Assembly: GCA_036389485.1 (NCBI GenBank)
Contig: DASVPR010000021.1
Coordinates: 62,001 to 126,000 of the forward strand
Direction of reading: 5' to 3'
Origin: CADCVT01 sp036389485
GTDB taxonomy: Bacteria; Actinomycetota; Thermoleophilia; Solirubrobacterales; Solirubrobacteraceae
Length of the DNA stretch: 64,000 nucleotides
Made by a program: the position numbers and the translations under genes. This document shows, one piece after another, positions 32,204-40,834 of this stretch; position 1 is the first letter of the stretch; every line of letters begins with the position of its first letter. The notes under the pieces are model-generated. The model made no database searches, had not been told where the DNA came from, and saw only the letters and a list, made by a program, of their open reading frames with translations.

Positions 32204-32740
32204 CTACTCCCGCGCGAGCGCGCGCAGCTTCGTGACCGTGTTCCAGTTGCGGTTGGTCACGACGACGCCGAGGTCCGCTTCGGCGATCATCCCCGCCAGG
32301 CCGGACCGCTGCTGGCCGTCGGGATGCCAGGTGTACAGCTCGCGCCCGTGCGCGGCGAACGCCTCCGGCGCGACGTCCGCGGCCGCGAGCTCGCGCACCG
32401 CCGCCGCCCGCGGCCTCCCCGACAGGAAGTGGACGAGGTAGCGGCGCGGGTCGGTCGCGACGTCGCCCAGAGGGTCGCGCTCGACCACCGCGGCAAGCTC
32501 CGAAGCCGACCGCACGACGACCGCTACGTCGAGCCCGAGCCCGTCGGCGATCGCGCGCGAGACGGCCGAAGCGACCTCGTCGGGCGACGCGTCGGACGAC
32601 AGCACGACGTTCCCGCTCTGCCCGAGCGTCCGGACGTCCTCGAACCCGCGCTCCTCCAGCAGCGAGCGCAGGTCGGCCATCGCGATGCGCCTGTTGCGCC
32701 CGACGTTGATCCCGCGCAAGAGCGCGACGTGCCGCTTCAC
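32204..32740 (-). CDS. DUF1697 family protein
   Basis: 178 residues from GTG 32740: the start VALLRGINVGRNRRIAMADLR is the family hallmark, followed by FEDVRTLGQSGNVVLSS and a C-terminal NRNWNTVTKL. DUF1697 proteins are common small cytoplasmic proteins of unknown function in soil bacteria. The GTG overlaps the stop of the GT39 gene (GTGA), so it is translated after the membrane transferase, but a shared role is not implied by anything in its sequence. Confidence 0.85.
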   Translation of the reverse strand: MKRHVALLRGINVGRNRRIAMADLRSLLEERGFEDVRTLGQSGNVVLSSDASPDEVASAVSRAIADGLGLDVAVVVRSASELAAVVERDPLGDVATDPRRYLVHFLSGRPRAAAVRELAAADVAPEAFAAHGRELYTWHPDGQQRSGLAGMIAEADLGVVVTNRNWNTVTKLRALARE

Positions 32741-34290
32741 CGCGACCCCCGCTGGAACAGCGGCTCGGCCCGGTTGCGCCCGGCGGTGCGGAACATCCAG
32801 GGATCGAGCCTCACCGGCTCGGGCGCCGTGTACTCGCGCACGGTCATGTTCTGCACGCGCGCGTAGAGCGTCTCGCGGAACGGCGGCGGCGGCGCGAGCG
32901 TCGTCACGATCTGACCGTACGGCACGAACGTCTCGAGCTCGACCGTGTAGACCTTCCTTACGGTCAACGGCCGGTCGTTCACCGGCGGGTCCTGCACCCA
33001 CGGGTCGTACGTGTAGTCGAGCCCCGGCATGTAGATGCGCAGGCTCCGCGCGTGCCACCACGGGGAGACCTCGACGATCCGGTCCTCGGCCGGCGGCCCG
33101 ATCGTCCGCGCGACCGCCGCCCAGTCGTCGCGCTGGCGCTCGGGGTTGCGGGGCACCGCCGCGAGCACGACCCCCGCGAACGCCAGGCACACGACACCCG
33201 CGACCGCGGGCCCAAACCACTTCAGCCGAGGCACGGTCAGCCCGGCCGCGATGACGATCGTCACCGGGATCCACGCCGGCAGCAGGTTGCGCTCGAGGAT
33301 GTAGTCCGAGCCGAAGAGCGACGCGACGTACGGGAGGAGCAGGAAGCCGCCGGCGACCCACACGACGAGCAGCAGCCGCCGGCGGACCGCGGGCTTCGAC
33401 CACAGGAACGCCGCGACCGCGCACAGGAAGAAGAACGCGAGGCCCGCCGCGAACACCTCGTCGCGGTGGTCCTCCATCGTGCTCACGCCCTCCTGGCCGG
33501 CCGCGAAGAAGAACACCGTGTCGCGGATGCGCGGCCACAGCGGGATGTCGCCGATCCAGAACACGCCGCCGTGCTCCTGCTGGTGCAGCAGCATCGGGAG
33601 GATCGCCAGCAGCCCGGCGCCCATCCCCGCGAACACCGGCAGCACCTGCCGCAGCCCCGGCCCGCGCAGCAGGACCCACAGCGCCATCGGGACGAGCGCG
33701 AACAGCGCGAAGTAGTGCGTGGCGGTGGCCAGCACCGACGCGGCCGCCCAGACGACGAGGTCACGTCGCGCCCAGCCGTCGAGCGCGCGGAGGAAGAACA
33801 GGAGCGCGACCGCGCAGAGGAACAGCACCATCGCGTAGGCGCGCGCCTCCTGCGAGTACCAGACCATGGCAGGCGAGAACGCGGTCAGCAGGCCGACGAC
33901 GAGCGCGGCGCGCTTCCCGGCGACGAGCCGCGCCGCCTCGTAGGCGACCGGCACGGTGAGGGTCCCGAACACCGCCGAGAGCGACCGCAGCCCGAGCTCG
34001 CCGTCGCCGAACACCTTCACCCACAGCCAGGCGAGGATGAAGTACGGCGGCGGCTGGGCCTCGTGCGCGAAGACCCCGTCGAGCATCCCGCCGAAGGAGT
34101 CGTTGACGAGCTCCCACGTGAGAGCCTCGTCGTACCACAGGCTCTGGGCGTCGAGGGTCGCGAAGCGGACGAGGGCCGCCACCACCGTCAGCCCGATCAC
34201 GACGGGGGCGCGGAACACGACGAGCCAATGTAGCCCGCCTTCCTCCGGCCCCCGGCCGGGCGCGGCGCCCCCGCTGCGATCGAGGGTCAT
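32737..34290 (-). CDS. GT39/PMT-2-like membrane glycosyltransferase
   Basis: 517 residues with about 11 transmembrane helices and a soluble C-terminal part of ~120 residues outside the membrane. First outer loop: DAQSLWYDEALTWELV, where the D-E pair matches the catalytic acidic residues of GT-C enzymes (ArnT, PMT, archaeal relatives), and later FSPAMVWYSQEARAYAM, typical of the bacterial dolichyl-phosphate-mannose-protein-mannosyltransferase-like family. It likely moves a sugar from a polyprenyl-phosphate carrier to an envelope acceptor. The GT2 gene at 38568 could charge that carrier. Start ATG 34290 is only 16 bases from the divergent gene. Confidence 0.82.
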   Translation of the reverse strand: MTLDRSGGAAPGRGPEEGGLHWLVVFRAPVVIGLTVVAALVRFATLDAQSLWYDEALTWELVNDSFGGMLDGVFAHEAQPPPYFILAWLWVKVFGDGELGLRSLSAVFGTLTVPVAYEAARLVAGKRAALVVGLLTAFSPAMVWYSQEARAYAMVLFLCAVALLFFLRALDGWARRDLVVWAAASVLATATHYFALFALVPMALWVLLRGPGLRQVLPVFAGMGAGLLAILPMLLHQQEHGGVFWIGDIPLWPRIRDTVFFFAAGQEGVSTMEDHRDEVFAAGLAFFFLCAVAAFLWSKPAVRRRLLLVVWVAGGFLLLPYVASLFGSDYILERNLLPAWIPVTIVIAAGLTVPRLKWFGPAVAGVVCLAFAGVVLAAVPRNPERQRDDWAAVARTIGPPAEDRIVEVSPWWHARSLRIYMPGLDYTYDPWVQDPPVNDRPLTVRKVYTVELETFVPYGQIVTTLAPPPPFRETLYARVQNMTVREYTAPEPVRLDPWMFRTAGRNRAEPLFQRGSR

Positions 34291-34306
34291 GTATCATTGG
34301 AGATAG

Positions 34307-35590
34307 GTGTCTGTGGTCTGGGAAGCGCCGCTGAATCCGCTCGACTTCGGGGCGACCTGGGACGGCACCACGGACGACAGCGGCGCCATCCAGGACTGCC
34401 TCGACGCAGCCGCGACGGCGCTGCAGGTGACGTCGACCGACACCGGCGGCGACGTGTACCTCCCGCCCGGGCGCCCCGTCGTCAACCAGGGTCTGGTGCT
34501 GAACAACACCACGTCGCGCGTGTCGATCCGCGGCTCGGGCCGGCTGACGACGACGCTTCGCCGCACCTCGGGCACGGCGACGATGCTCGCGGTCAGCGGG
34601 TCCACCAGCGGCCGGGGGAGGGCGAGCATCGAGGGCGTCACGCTGAACGGCGGCGGCAGCGCGGGGACCCTCCTCGACCTCGTCCGGGCGTCGGACGTGC
34701 TCGTAGACGACGTGAAGCTGACGAACACGGACGGGAACGCGCTTCATTGCAAGCAGGTGTTCAACAGCCACATCAACAACCTCTGGGTGTCCGAGGCGGG
34801 CACCGGCACGACGGCCGCAGCGGTGCTGTTCGACGGCTTCGACGAGAACCAGGGGGCGTCGGACACCGTGTTCGGCGTGAACTGGCAGCTCGAGGCGAAC
34901 ACCGGCACCGACGTGAAGATGACCGGCGCGGGAACCTTCCCGACGAACAAGGTGTTCCTGACGAACCTGAAGATCGAGGGCGGTTCGGGCGCGTTTCCGT
35001 GCATCGACCTCCCCTACGCGCAGATCGCCATGACGAACGTCTCGATCGGAAACGTGGCGGGGCGGACGGTGACGCCGGTGCAGCAGGTCGGCAGCGCGAA
35101 CTTCTACCCCAACATCTTCCAGAACCTCGGCATCGACGGGACGCAGCCCTACCTCGTCGATCACGCGCAGGGCCGCCTCACGATCATCGGCGGCCTGATG
35201 AACGGGTGGACGACCGCCGCCGTCCGCATCCAGGGATCGGTGCCCGCCGGGTACTTTGTATCGGCCGGCTTGACCGGCGGCGGCGGGCAGTTCGGGCCGA
35301 CGCTGTTCCTCGACGGCCGGACGCCGAAGGAGTATCCGCAGTGGCTCCGCGGCTCCGTCGCATGGGACCCGCAGAACCTCGTCACGGGAACCGGCGAGAC
35401 CAAGCCGTGCACGGTGACGGGGGCAGTGCTGGGCGACAAGGCGATCGCGTCGATGGACGTCGATCTTCAGGGCGTGATCCTGCACGCATGGGTCTCCGCC
35501 GCGGACACCGTCACGGCGCGCCTGTTCAACAACACCGGCACGGACAAGAACATCGCGGCCGGCACGCTGCGCGCCGAGATCCGCCGCTAG
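34307..35590 (+). CDS. phage tailspike-like right-handed beta-helix protein
   Basis: 427 residues, no signal peptide. The N-terminus NPLDFGATWDGTTDDSGAIQDCLDAA is the pectate-lyase-3-type beta-helix start found in phage tailspikes; middle rungs are Asn/Gly/Thr rich. The C-terminus (SMDVDLQGVILHAWVSAADTVTARLFNNTGTDKNIAAGTLRAEI) resembles the trimerising end domain of phage tail proteins. GC is lower than neighbours (57-62% in two sampled lines), suggesting transfer. No other phage gene is near. GTG 34307 has GGAG 4 bases upstream and TATCAT 10 bases before the start, fitting a near-leaderless promoter. Catalytic residues cannot be assigned. Confidence 0.7.
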   Translation: MSVVWEAPLNPLDFGATWDGTTDDSGAIQDCLDAAATALQVTSTDTGGDVYLPPGRPVVNQGLVLNNTTSRVSIRGSGRLTTTLRRTSGTATMLAVSGSTSGRGRASIEGVTLNGGGSAGTLLDLVRASDVLVDDVKLTNTDGNALHCKQVFNSHINNLWVSEAGTGTTAAAVLFDGFDENQGASDTVFGVNWQLEANTGTDVKMTGAGTFPTNKVFLTNLKIEGGSGAFPCIDLPYAQIAMTNVSIGNVAGRTVTPVQQVGSANFYPNIFQNLGIDGTQPYLVDHAQGRLTIIGGLMNGWTTAAVRIQGSVPAGYFVSAGLTGGGGQFGPTLFLDGRTPKEYPQWLRGSVAWDPQNLVTGTGETKPCTVTGAVLGDKAIASMDVDLQGVILHAWVSAADTVTARLFNNTGTDKNIAAGTLRAEIRR

Positions 35591-36378
35591 GCCCGCACGA
35601 CGTACAGGTCCTGCGGGAACGGCGGCGCGCCCGGCTCGAACGCCACGAGCTCCATCCCCTCGAGCAGGTCGGTGCGGACCCACTCGGGCGGGTGGTGCGC
35701 CGAGCACGCGTTCAGGCCCTCGATCCGCGGCTTGACCACGACGGGCTGCCGGCGGTCGTAGAGCGCGCCGTCGCGGCGGCCGAGGAGGCCGCGGTAGTGG
35801 TCCCCGTGCGTGGAGAACGCGATGAGCCCGCCCGGCTTGACGATCCGCCTCCACTCGTCGAGCCACGCCCGGACCATCGGCGTCGTGAGGTGGGTGAAGA
35901 TCGAGATCGCGTACAGCACGTCGAACCGGTCGTCGTCGTACGGCGCGGGCGGCTCGGCGCCGTTGACGCGGACGTCGGCGAAGGGCAGGTTCGCCTGGCA
36001 CCACTCGACGAGGCGCGGGTTGTAGTCGCAGCCGTGCAGGTCCAGCCCGTCGTCCTCGAAGTGGCGCAGCGCCCGGCCGCACCCGCAGCCGAAGTCGAGG
36101 ACGGAACCGCGCAGCCGCTCGCCGAGCACGGCGCGGAGCTTCGTGACGCCCGCGGCGTCCGGGTCGAGGAACCAGTCGGCGTCGGGGCCGGAGACGAGGA
36201 CGCGCAGGTCGGCGGGCGGGACCGGCAGCCCGCCTGCGAACGCGACCTCAGCCGCGTTGCGGGCCGCGAGCCGTTCGCGGGCCCGCGCGACCGGCCGCAG
36301 GTTGGTGGCCCGGTCGACGAGCACGGCTGCGGCGTAGCGCGGGAGCGTCATGCCGGCCGGGCGGGGCACGGGCCGCAA
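35587..36378 (-). CDS. class I SAM-dependent methyltransferase
   Basis: 263 residues. The SAM motif I VLDFGCGCGRALRHF lies at about 93-107, acidic residue in DLHGCDYNPRLVEWC, motif for the next strand FDVLYAISIFTHL, and IVKPGGLIAFSTHGDHY. The helical N-terminus before the Rossmann core is ~85 residues. Type fits methyltransferases of envelope glycans or small metabolites; the substrate is unknown, but it is divergent from, and 50 bases away from, the envelope-glycan operon at 36429. An in-frame ATG at 36351 is an equally good start. Its stop overlaps the tailspike-like gene by 4 bases. Confidence 0.82.
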   Translation of the reverse strand: MRPVPRPAGMTLPRYAAAVLVDRATNLRPVARARERLAARNAAEVAFAGGLPVPPADLRVLVSGPDADWFLDPDAAGVTKLRAVLGERLRGSVLDFGCGCGRALRHFEDDGLDLHGCDYNPRLVEWCQANLPFADVRVNGAEPPAPYDDDRFDVLYAISIFTHLTTPMVRAWLDEWRRIVKPGGLIAFSTHGDHYRGLLGRRDGALYDRRQPVVVKPRIEGLNACSAHHPPEWVRTDLLEGMELVAFEPGAPPFPQDLYVVRA

Positions 36379-36428
36379 CGCTAGCGGAGGAGCCGGCCGG
36401 GCGTACGGGCCGTCTAGGATCGGCCGCC

Positions 36429-37487
36429 GTGCCGCGCGTGCTCGTCACCGGAGGCGCCGGGTTCGTCGGCGCGAACCTCGCCGTCAGCCTGGCGGCGACC
36501 CACGAGGTCGTCGCCCTCGACAACCTCAAGCGCCGCGGCGCGGAGCTCAACCTCCGGCGCCTGCGCGAGGCGGGCGTCGAGTTCGTCCACGGCGACGTCC
36601 GTTCGAAGGAGGACGTCCTGCAGGTCGAGCGGCTCGACGCGATCGTCGAGTGCTCGGCGGAGCCGTCGGTCCTCGCCGGCGTCGGCGGCTCGCCGGACTA
36701 CCTGATCCAGACGAACCTCGTCGGCGCGTACCACTGCCTGGAGCTGGCCCGGCGGGAGGGCGCGCAGTTCGTCTTCCTCTCCACCTCGCGCGTGTACCCG
36801 GTCGCCACGCTGGAGGCCGCGAGGTGGAGGGAGGCGGAGACGCGCTTCGAGCTCGAGCCGGACCAGCCGACGCCCGGCCTGAGCGAGCGCGGGGTCGCCG
36901 AGGACCTGCCGCTCGACGGCGCGCGCACCCTGTACGGCACGACCAAGCTCTCCGCCGAGCTGCTGATCGCCGAGTACGCGGAGACCTACGGCGTGAGCGC
37001 GGTCGTCGACCGGTGCGGCGTGATCGCCGGGCCGTGGCAGATGGGGAAGGTCGACCAGGGCGTCGTCACGTTCTGGCTGCTCGCGCACCGCTTCGAGCGG
37101 CCGCTGCAGTACATCGGCTACGGCGGCGAGGGCAAGCAGGTGCGCGACGTGCTTCACGTCGCCGACCTCGTGGAGCTGGTCGAAGAGCAGCTGGCCGACC
37201 CGGCGAAGTGGGCGGGGACGACCGTCAACGTCGGCGGCGGGCGGGAGGTCAGCCTCTCGCTGCGCGAGGCGACCGAGCTGTGCCGGGAGCTGACCGGGAA
37301 CACCGTCGAGGTCGGCAGGGCGGCCGAGGACCGCCCCGGCGACCTGCGGATCTACCTGTCCGACTGCAGCCGCCTCTTCGGCCTGACCGGCTGGCGGCCG
37401 CGCCGCGACGCGCGCACGATCCTGGCCGACACGCTCGACTGGGTGACCGAGAACGAGCGCGCCGTTCGCGAGGCGCTTCTACAGTGA
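36429..37487 (+). CDS. NAD-dependent SDR epimerase, CDP-paratose/tyvelose-epimerase-like
   Basis: 352-residue extended short-chain dehydrogenase. The NAD site VTGGAGFVGANLA is at the N-terminus, D36-type acidic residue in ALDNLKRRG, and catalytic Y-x-x-x-K in YGTTKLSAE, preceded by LSTSRVYP for the Ser/Thr. The late VNVGGGREVSLSLREA is of the kind seen in CDP-paratose 2-epimerase relatives. Acts on a nucleotide-linked sugar, probably for an envelope glycan. It is the first gene of a run of four on the plus strand (7-base gap to the next SDR). The exact sugar cannot be read. Confidence 0.82.
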   Translation: MPRVLVTGGAGFVGANLAVSLAATHEVVALDNLKRRGAELNLRRLREAGVEFVHGDVRSKEDVLQVERLDAIVECSAEPSVLAGVGGSPDYLIQTNLVGAYHCLELARREGAQFVFLSTSRVYPVATLEAARWREAETRFELEPDQPTPGLSERGVAEDLPLDGARTLYGTTKLSAELLIAEYAETYGVSAVVDRCGVIAGPWQMGKVDQGVVTFWLLAHRFERPLQYIGYGGEGKQVRDVLHVADLVELVEEQLADPAKWAGTTVNVGGGREVSLSLREATELCRELTGNTVEVGRAAEDRPGDLRIYLSDCSRLFGLTGWRPRRDARTILADTLDWVTENERAVREALLQ

Positions 37488-37494
37488 CGGGTCT

Positions 37495-38571
37495 ATGCCC
37501 ACCGTGATCGTCACGGGCTCGGGCGGGCTCATCGGGTCGGAATCGGTCGCTCACTTCATCAGGGCCGGGTTCGACGTCATCGGCATCGAGAACGACATGC
37601 GCGCGCGGTTCTTCGGTCCCGAGGGCTCGACCGCCCGCACGACCCAGCGCCTGCTCGACGAGTACCCGGACTTCCGCTCCGAGGAGCTGGACATCCGCGA
37701 CGGCGAGGGCGTCCGCCGCCTGTTCGAGAGCGTCAAGGCCGATCTCGAGCTCGTGATCCACACCGCGGCGCAGCCCTCCCACGACTGGGCGGCGCAGGAC
37801 CCGCACACCGACTTCGGCGTCAACGCCGTCGGCACGCTCAACCTGCTGGAGGCCGTCCGCCACGTCAAGCCGGACGCGACGTTCATCTTCACCTCGACGA
37901 ACAAGGTCTACGGCGACCGGCCGAACTTCCTCCCGCTCGAGGACACGGGCATGCGCCTCGAGCTGCCGCGCGACCACCGCTACTTCGGCGGGATCGACAC
38001 GTCGATGTCGATCGATGGCTGCATGCACTCGATCTTCGGCGTCTCGAAGGCGGCCGCGGACCTGATGGTGCAGGAGTACGGCCGCTACTTCCAGATCCCG
38101 ACCGTGTGCTTCCGCGGCGGCTGCCTCACCGGCCCCTCGCACGCGGGCGCCAAGCTCCACGGCTTCCTCTCCTACCTCATGCGCTGCACGGTCACGGGCG
38201 AGCGGTACACGGTCTTCGGCTACGACGGCAAGCAGGTCCGCGACAACATCCACTCCAACGACGTGGTGAGCGCGTTCGAGGCCTTCCACCGCGCGCCGCG
38301 GATCGCCGCCATCTACAACCTCGGCGGCGGGCGCGCCTCGAACTGCTCGATGCGCGAGGCCATCGCCGCGTGCGAGCGGATCGCGGGCCGCGAGCTGGAC
38401 TGGGAGCTGTCCGACCAGGCGCGGATGGGCGACCACCGCTGGTGGATCTCCGACCTCTCGGAGTGGGAGCGCGACTACCCGGACTGGGAGCTGCGCTACG
38501 ACCTCGAGACGACGCTGCGCGAGATCCACGACCACAACGTCGACCACTGGACGGCCGCCGCGGCGCGATGA
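37495..38571 (+). CDS. NAD-dependent SDR epimerase, CDP-paratose 2-epimerase-like
   Basis: 358 residues. N-terminus VIVTGSGGLIGSESV is the NAD-binding glycine motif, followed by IGIENDMRARFFGPEGST, a stretch characteristic of CDP-paratose 2-epimerase (RfbE). TSTNKVYGD precedes the active site; the Tyr is less clear than usual and may be in the FGVSKAAADLM region, where K is kept but Y-x-x-x-K reads F-G-V-S-K. This is a possible change at the catalytic Tyr. GKQVRDNIHSNDVV and IYNLGGGRASN are typical. Partner of the preceding SDR; the stop overlaps the GT2 start (ATGA). Confidence 0.83.
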   Translation: MPTVIVTGSGGLIGSESVAHFIRAGFDVIGIENDMRARFFGPEGSTARTTQRLLDEYPDFRSEELDIRDGEGVRRLFESVKADLELVIHTAAQPSHDWAAQDPHTDFGVNAVGTLNLLEAVRHVKPDATFIFTSTNKVYGDRPNFLPLEDTGMRLELPRDHRYFGGIDTSMSIDGCMHSIFGVSKAAADLMVQEYGRYFQIPTVCFRGGCLTGPSHAGAKLHGFLSYLMRCTVTGERYTVFGYDGKQVRDNIHSNDVVSAFEAFHRAPRIAAIYNLGGGRASNCSMREAIAACERIAGRELDWELSDQARMGDHRWWISDLSEWERDYPDWELRYDLETTLREIHDHNVDHWTAAAAR

Positions 38572-39350
38572 AGGTCTCGGTCGTCATCCCGGCCCACGAC
38601 GAGGCCGAGGTGATCGCCCCGACCGTCGGGGCGGTGGCGGCCGCTCTCGACTCCGCGCAGCGCGACTACGAGATCGTCGTCGTCGACGACGCCTCGACCG
38701 ACGGCACCGGCCAGGTCGTCGCGCGCCTCGCCGAGCAGAACCCGCGCATCCGCCTGCTGCGCTCGCACTACCCCGGCGGCTTCGGCTACGCGGTCCGCGC
38801 AGGGCTCGACGTGTTCACGGGCGACGCGGTCGCGATCGTCATGGGCGACGGCTCCGACGACCCGCGCGACCTCGTCCGCTACTTCGAGCTGATCGACGAG
38901 GGCTACGAGTGCGCCTTCGGCTCACGGTTCATGCGCCGGGGCAGCGTGCGCGACTACCCGCGCGTGAAGCTGCTGATCAACCGCATGGTGAACTTCGGGA
39001 TCCGGGTCCTGTTCCGGCACGGCTACGACGACACGACGAACGCCTTCAAGGCCTACCGGCGCGAGGTCATCGAGAACGTCCAGCCGCTGGTCTCGCCGCA
39101 CTTCAACCTCACCGTCGAGCTGCCGCTGAAGGCGATCATCCGCGGGCACTCGTACGCGATCGTCCCGATCTCGTGGACGAACCGGGCGGCGGGTGAGTCG
39201 AAGCTCGCGCTGCGCGAGATGGGCTCGCGGTACACGTTCATCGTCCTCATGGCGTGGCTCGAGCACCACCTCTCGCGCGGGGACTACCGGCGACCGGACT
39301 ACCGCGACCACCGGCCGCAGCGCTCGCGCCGGCTGCACCGCGTGGGATGA
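38568..39350 (+). CDS. GT2 family glycosyltransferase (polyprenyl-phosphate sugar synthase-like)
   Basis: 260 residues. VSVVIPAHDEAEVI start; donor-binding VVDDASTDGTG; VIVMGDGSDDP in place of the DxD metal site (D-G-S-D-D); then FGSRFMRRGSVRDYP and a FNLTVELPLKAIIRGH acceptor region. It resembles dolichyl-phosphate-mannose synthase type enzymes without the C-terminal membrane helices. It would load a sugar from NDP-sugar onto polyprenyl phosphate, which GT-C enzymes such as the GT39 protein could use. Overlaps both neighbours by 4 bases, so it is coupled in the operon. Confidence 0.85.
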   Translation: MKVSVVIPAHDEAEVIAPTVGAVAAALDSAQRDYEIVVVDDASTDGTGQVVARLAEQNPRIRLLRSHYPGGFGYAVRAGLDVFTGDAVAIVMGDGSDDPRDLVRYFELIDEGYECAFGSRFMRRGSVRDYPRVKLLINRMVNFGIRVLFRHGYDDTTNAFKAYRREVIENVQPLVSPHFNLTVELPLKAIIRGHSYAIVPISWTNRAAGESKLALREMGSRYTFIVLMAWLEHHLSRGDYRRPDYRDHRPQRSRRLHRVG

Positions 39351-40321
39351 GCGTGAGCACGACGACGCCGGACGTCGCCGAGCCCGCGGCCGCTCCGCGC
39401 TGGCGGCGGCTGCTCGCGATCGCGGTGTCGGTCGTCTCGCTGGCGGCCGTCGTCGTGTGGGCCGCGGGTCAGGAGGCGCCGCGCTTCCCCACGGCGCCCG
39501 GCGAGCTCGGGCTGCTCGCGATCGCGATCGGGCTCTACGCGATCGCCACCGTCGCGCGCGGCTGGCGCTGGCACGCGATCCTCGACCGCGCGCACGCGGG
39601 GCACCGCGCCGGCGACGCCTACGCGCTCGTGCCCGTCGGCTACATGGGCAACGCCGTGCTGCCGGCGCGCGGCGGCGAGCTGCTGCGGATCTTCCTGCTG
39701 GCCGGGCGCTCGTCGGCGCGGCGCCGCGAGATCCTCGGCTCGATCATCGGGGAGCGGGTGCTCGACGCCGTCTCGCTCGCGCTGCTCTTCATCGTCCTGA
39801 CGTTCCTGGGGATCGCGAACTCGCCGCTGGGGGAGCGGCCCGCGGTCGTCGCGCTGATCGCGCTGGCGGTGGGCGTCGCCGCGGTCGCCGGCTACCTGGC
39901 GCTGCGCCGCCGCGGGCGCTTCGAGCGCTTCGCCGCGCTCGTGCGCCCGGTCGTGCGCGCGTCGCGCCCGCTCATCGGCCCGGCCGGCGTGCTGCTCCTC
40001 GCCGCGACGCTCGGCGTCTGGCTGCTGGAGGGCGTGATCTTCTGGCTCGTCGCGCAGTCGCTCGACCTGCACGTGTCGCTGGCCGAGGGCTGCTCGCTAC
40101 TCGTGCTCACGTCGTTCATGTCGCTCATCCCGGCGGCGCCCGGCTACGTCGGGACGTTCGACGCGGCGGTGATCTTCGGGCTCAAGGCGCTCGACGTCAC
40201 CGGCGGCCAGGCGCTCGCGTACGCGCTGCTCGTCCGCTTCGTCCTCTTCTTCCCGGTCACCGTGGCGGGGCTCGTGATCCTCATCGCCCGCTACGGCGGG
40301 CTGCGCCAGCTGCGCCGGTAG
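39347..40321 (+). CDS. lysylphosphatidylglycerol-synthase-TM/YbhN-like membrane protein
   Basis: 324 residues, about eight hydrophobic helices. The family pattern includes GWRWHAILDRA, then YMGNAVLPARGGELLRIFLLA with the conserved N-x-x-L-P-(A/G)-R-x-G-E, GERVLDAVSLALL, and SLIPAAPGYVGTFDAAV. UPF0104/AglD-type proteins are thought to help move or handle lipid-linked sugars or lipids across the membrane. Translation start overlaps the GT2 stop (ATGA). As the last gene of the operon it may flip the lipid-linked sugar made by the enzymes before it. No soluble LPG-synthase domain, so not MprF itself. Confidence 0.85.
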   Translation: MSVSTTTPDVAEPAAAPRWRRLLAIAVSVVSLAAVVVWAAGQEAPRFPTAPGELGLLAIAIGLYAIATVARGWRWHAILDRAHAGHRAGDAYALVPVGYMGNAVLPARGGELLRIFLLAGRSSARRREILGSIIGERVLDAVSLALLFIVLTFLGIANSPLGERPAVVALIALAVGVAAVAGYLALRRRGRFERFAALVRPVVRASRPLIGPAGVLLLAATLGVWLLEGVIFWLVAQSLDLHVSLAEGCSLLVLTSFMSLIPAAPGYVGTFDAAVIFGLKALDVTGGQALAYALLVRFVLFFPVTVAGLVILIARYGGLRQLRR

Positions 40322-40325
40322 CCCG

Positions 40326-40787
40326 CTACCTCCGCTTCGCGCTCCAGCTGAAGGACGCGCTGACGCAGCGGATCGCGCCGTCGGGGTCCTGCCGGTTGCG
40401 CTCGTCGAACCGCGCGAACGCGCGGAAGATGCCGGTCGAGCGGCGGCCCTTCGACCTGAACGCCCCGTCGGCGTCCCAGCCGAAGCCGGTCTCGTCGTTG
40501 CGCGCCTCGATCCCGAAGCGGTTGCGGCGGACGGGGAACGTGACGCCCTTCGGCGTGACGACCTTCGGCGCCGTGACGGTGTCGCCGTCCGAGCACGTCA
40601 GCTTCACGTCCGAGAAGCGGAACGCGGTCACGCGGCCCTTGCGGTCGACCTTGAACCCCATCGGCGCCGTCTCGCCGGTGACGGGCGACTTCAGCGTCCC
40701 GGCGAACGTCCCGGGCCTGACGGCGTGCGCCGGGGAGGCGAGGGCGGCGCTGACGGCGACCGCCGCGACTGCGGCGTAGGAGCGCAT
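40326..40787 (-). CDS. secreted hypothetical protein
   Basis: 153 residues with a signal peptide (MRSYAAVAAVAVSAALASPAHA). The mature part is a small beta-rich domain: GTFAGTLKSP, GFKVDRKGRVTAFRFSDVKLTC, FPVRRNRFGIEAR and a final SASFSWSAKRR, with two Cys (LTCSDG and IRCVSA) likely bridged. The G-x-x-x-G and 'F-x-V-x-x-x-G' strand pattern recurs in many secreted actinobacterial proteins of unknown role. Converges on the flippase-like gene with a 4-base gap and diverges from the cyclase gene. No known family. Confidence 0.6.
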   Translation of the reverse strand: MRSYAAVAAVAVSAALASPAHAVRPGTFAGTLKSPVTGETAPMGFKVDRKGRVTAFRFSDVKLTCSDGDTVTAPKVVTPKGVTFPVRRNRFGIEARNDETGFGWDADGAFRSKGRRSTGIFRAFARFDERNRQDPDGAIRCVSASFSWSAKRR

Positions 40788-40834
40788 CGGGCTATCCGTA
40801 CCACACGGTGCCCACGGTCCTACCCTCTGGGGTG

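Noticed and set aside
34307..35590. Part of a prophage
   Set aside because: No integrase, capsid, portal or lysis gene and no attachment-site repeat seen around it; only a single tail-like gene.
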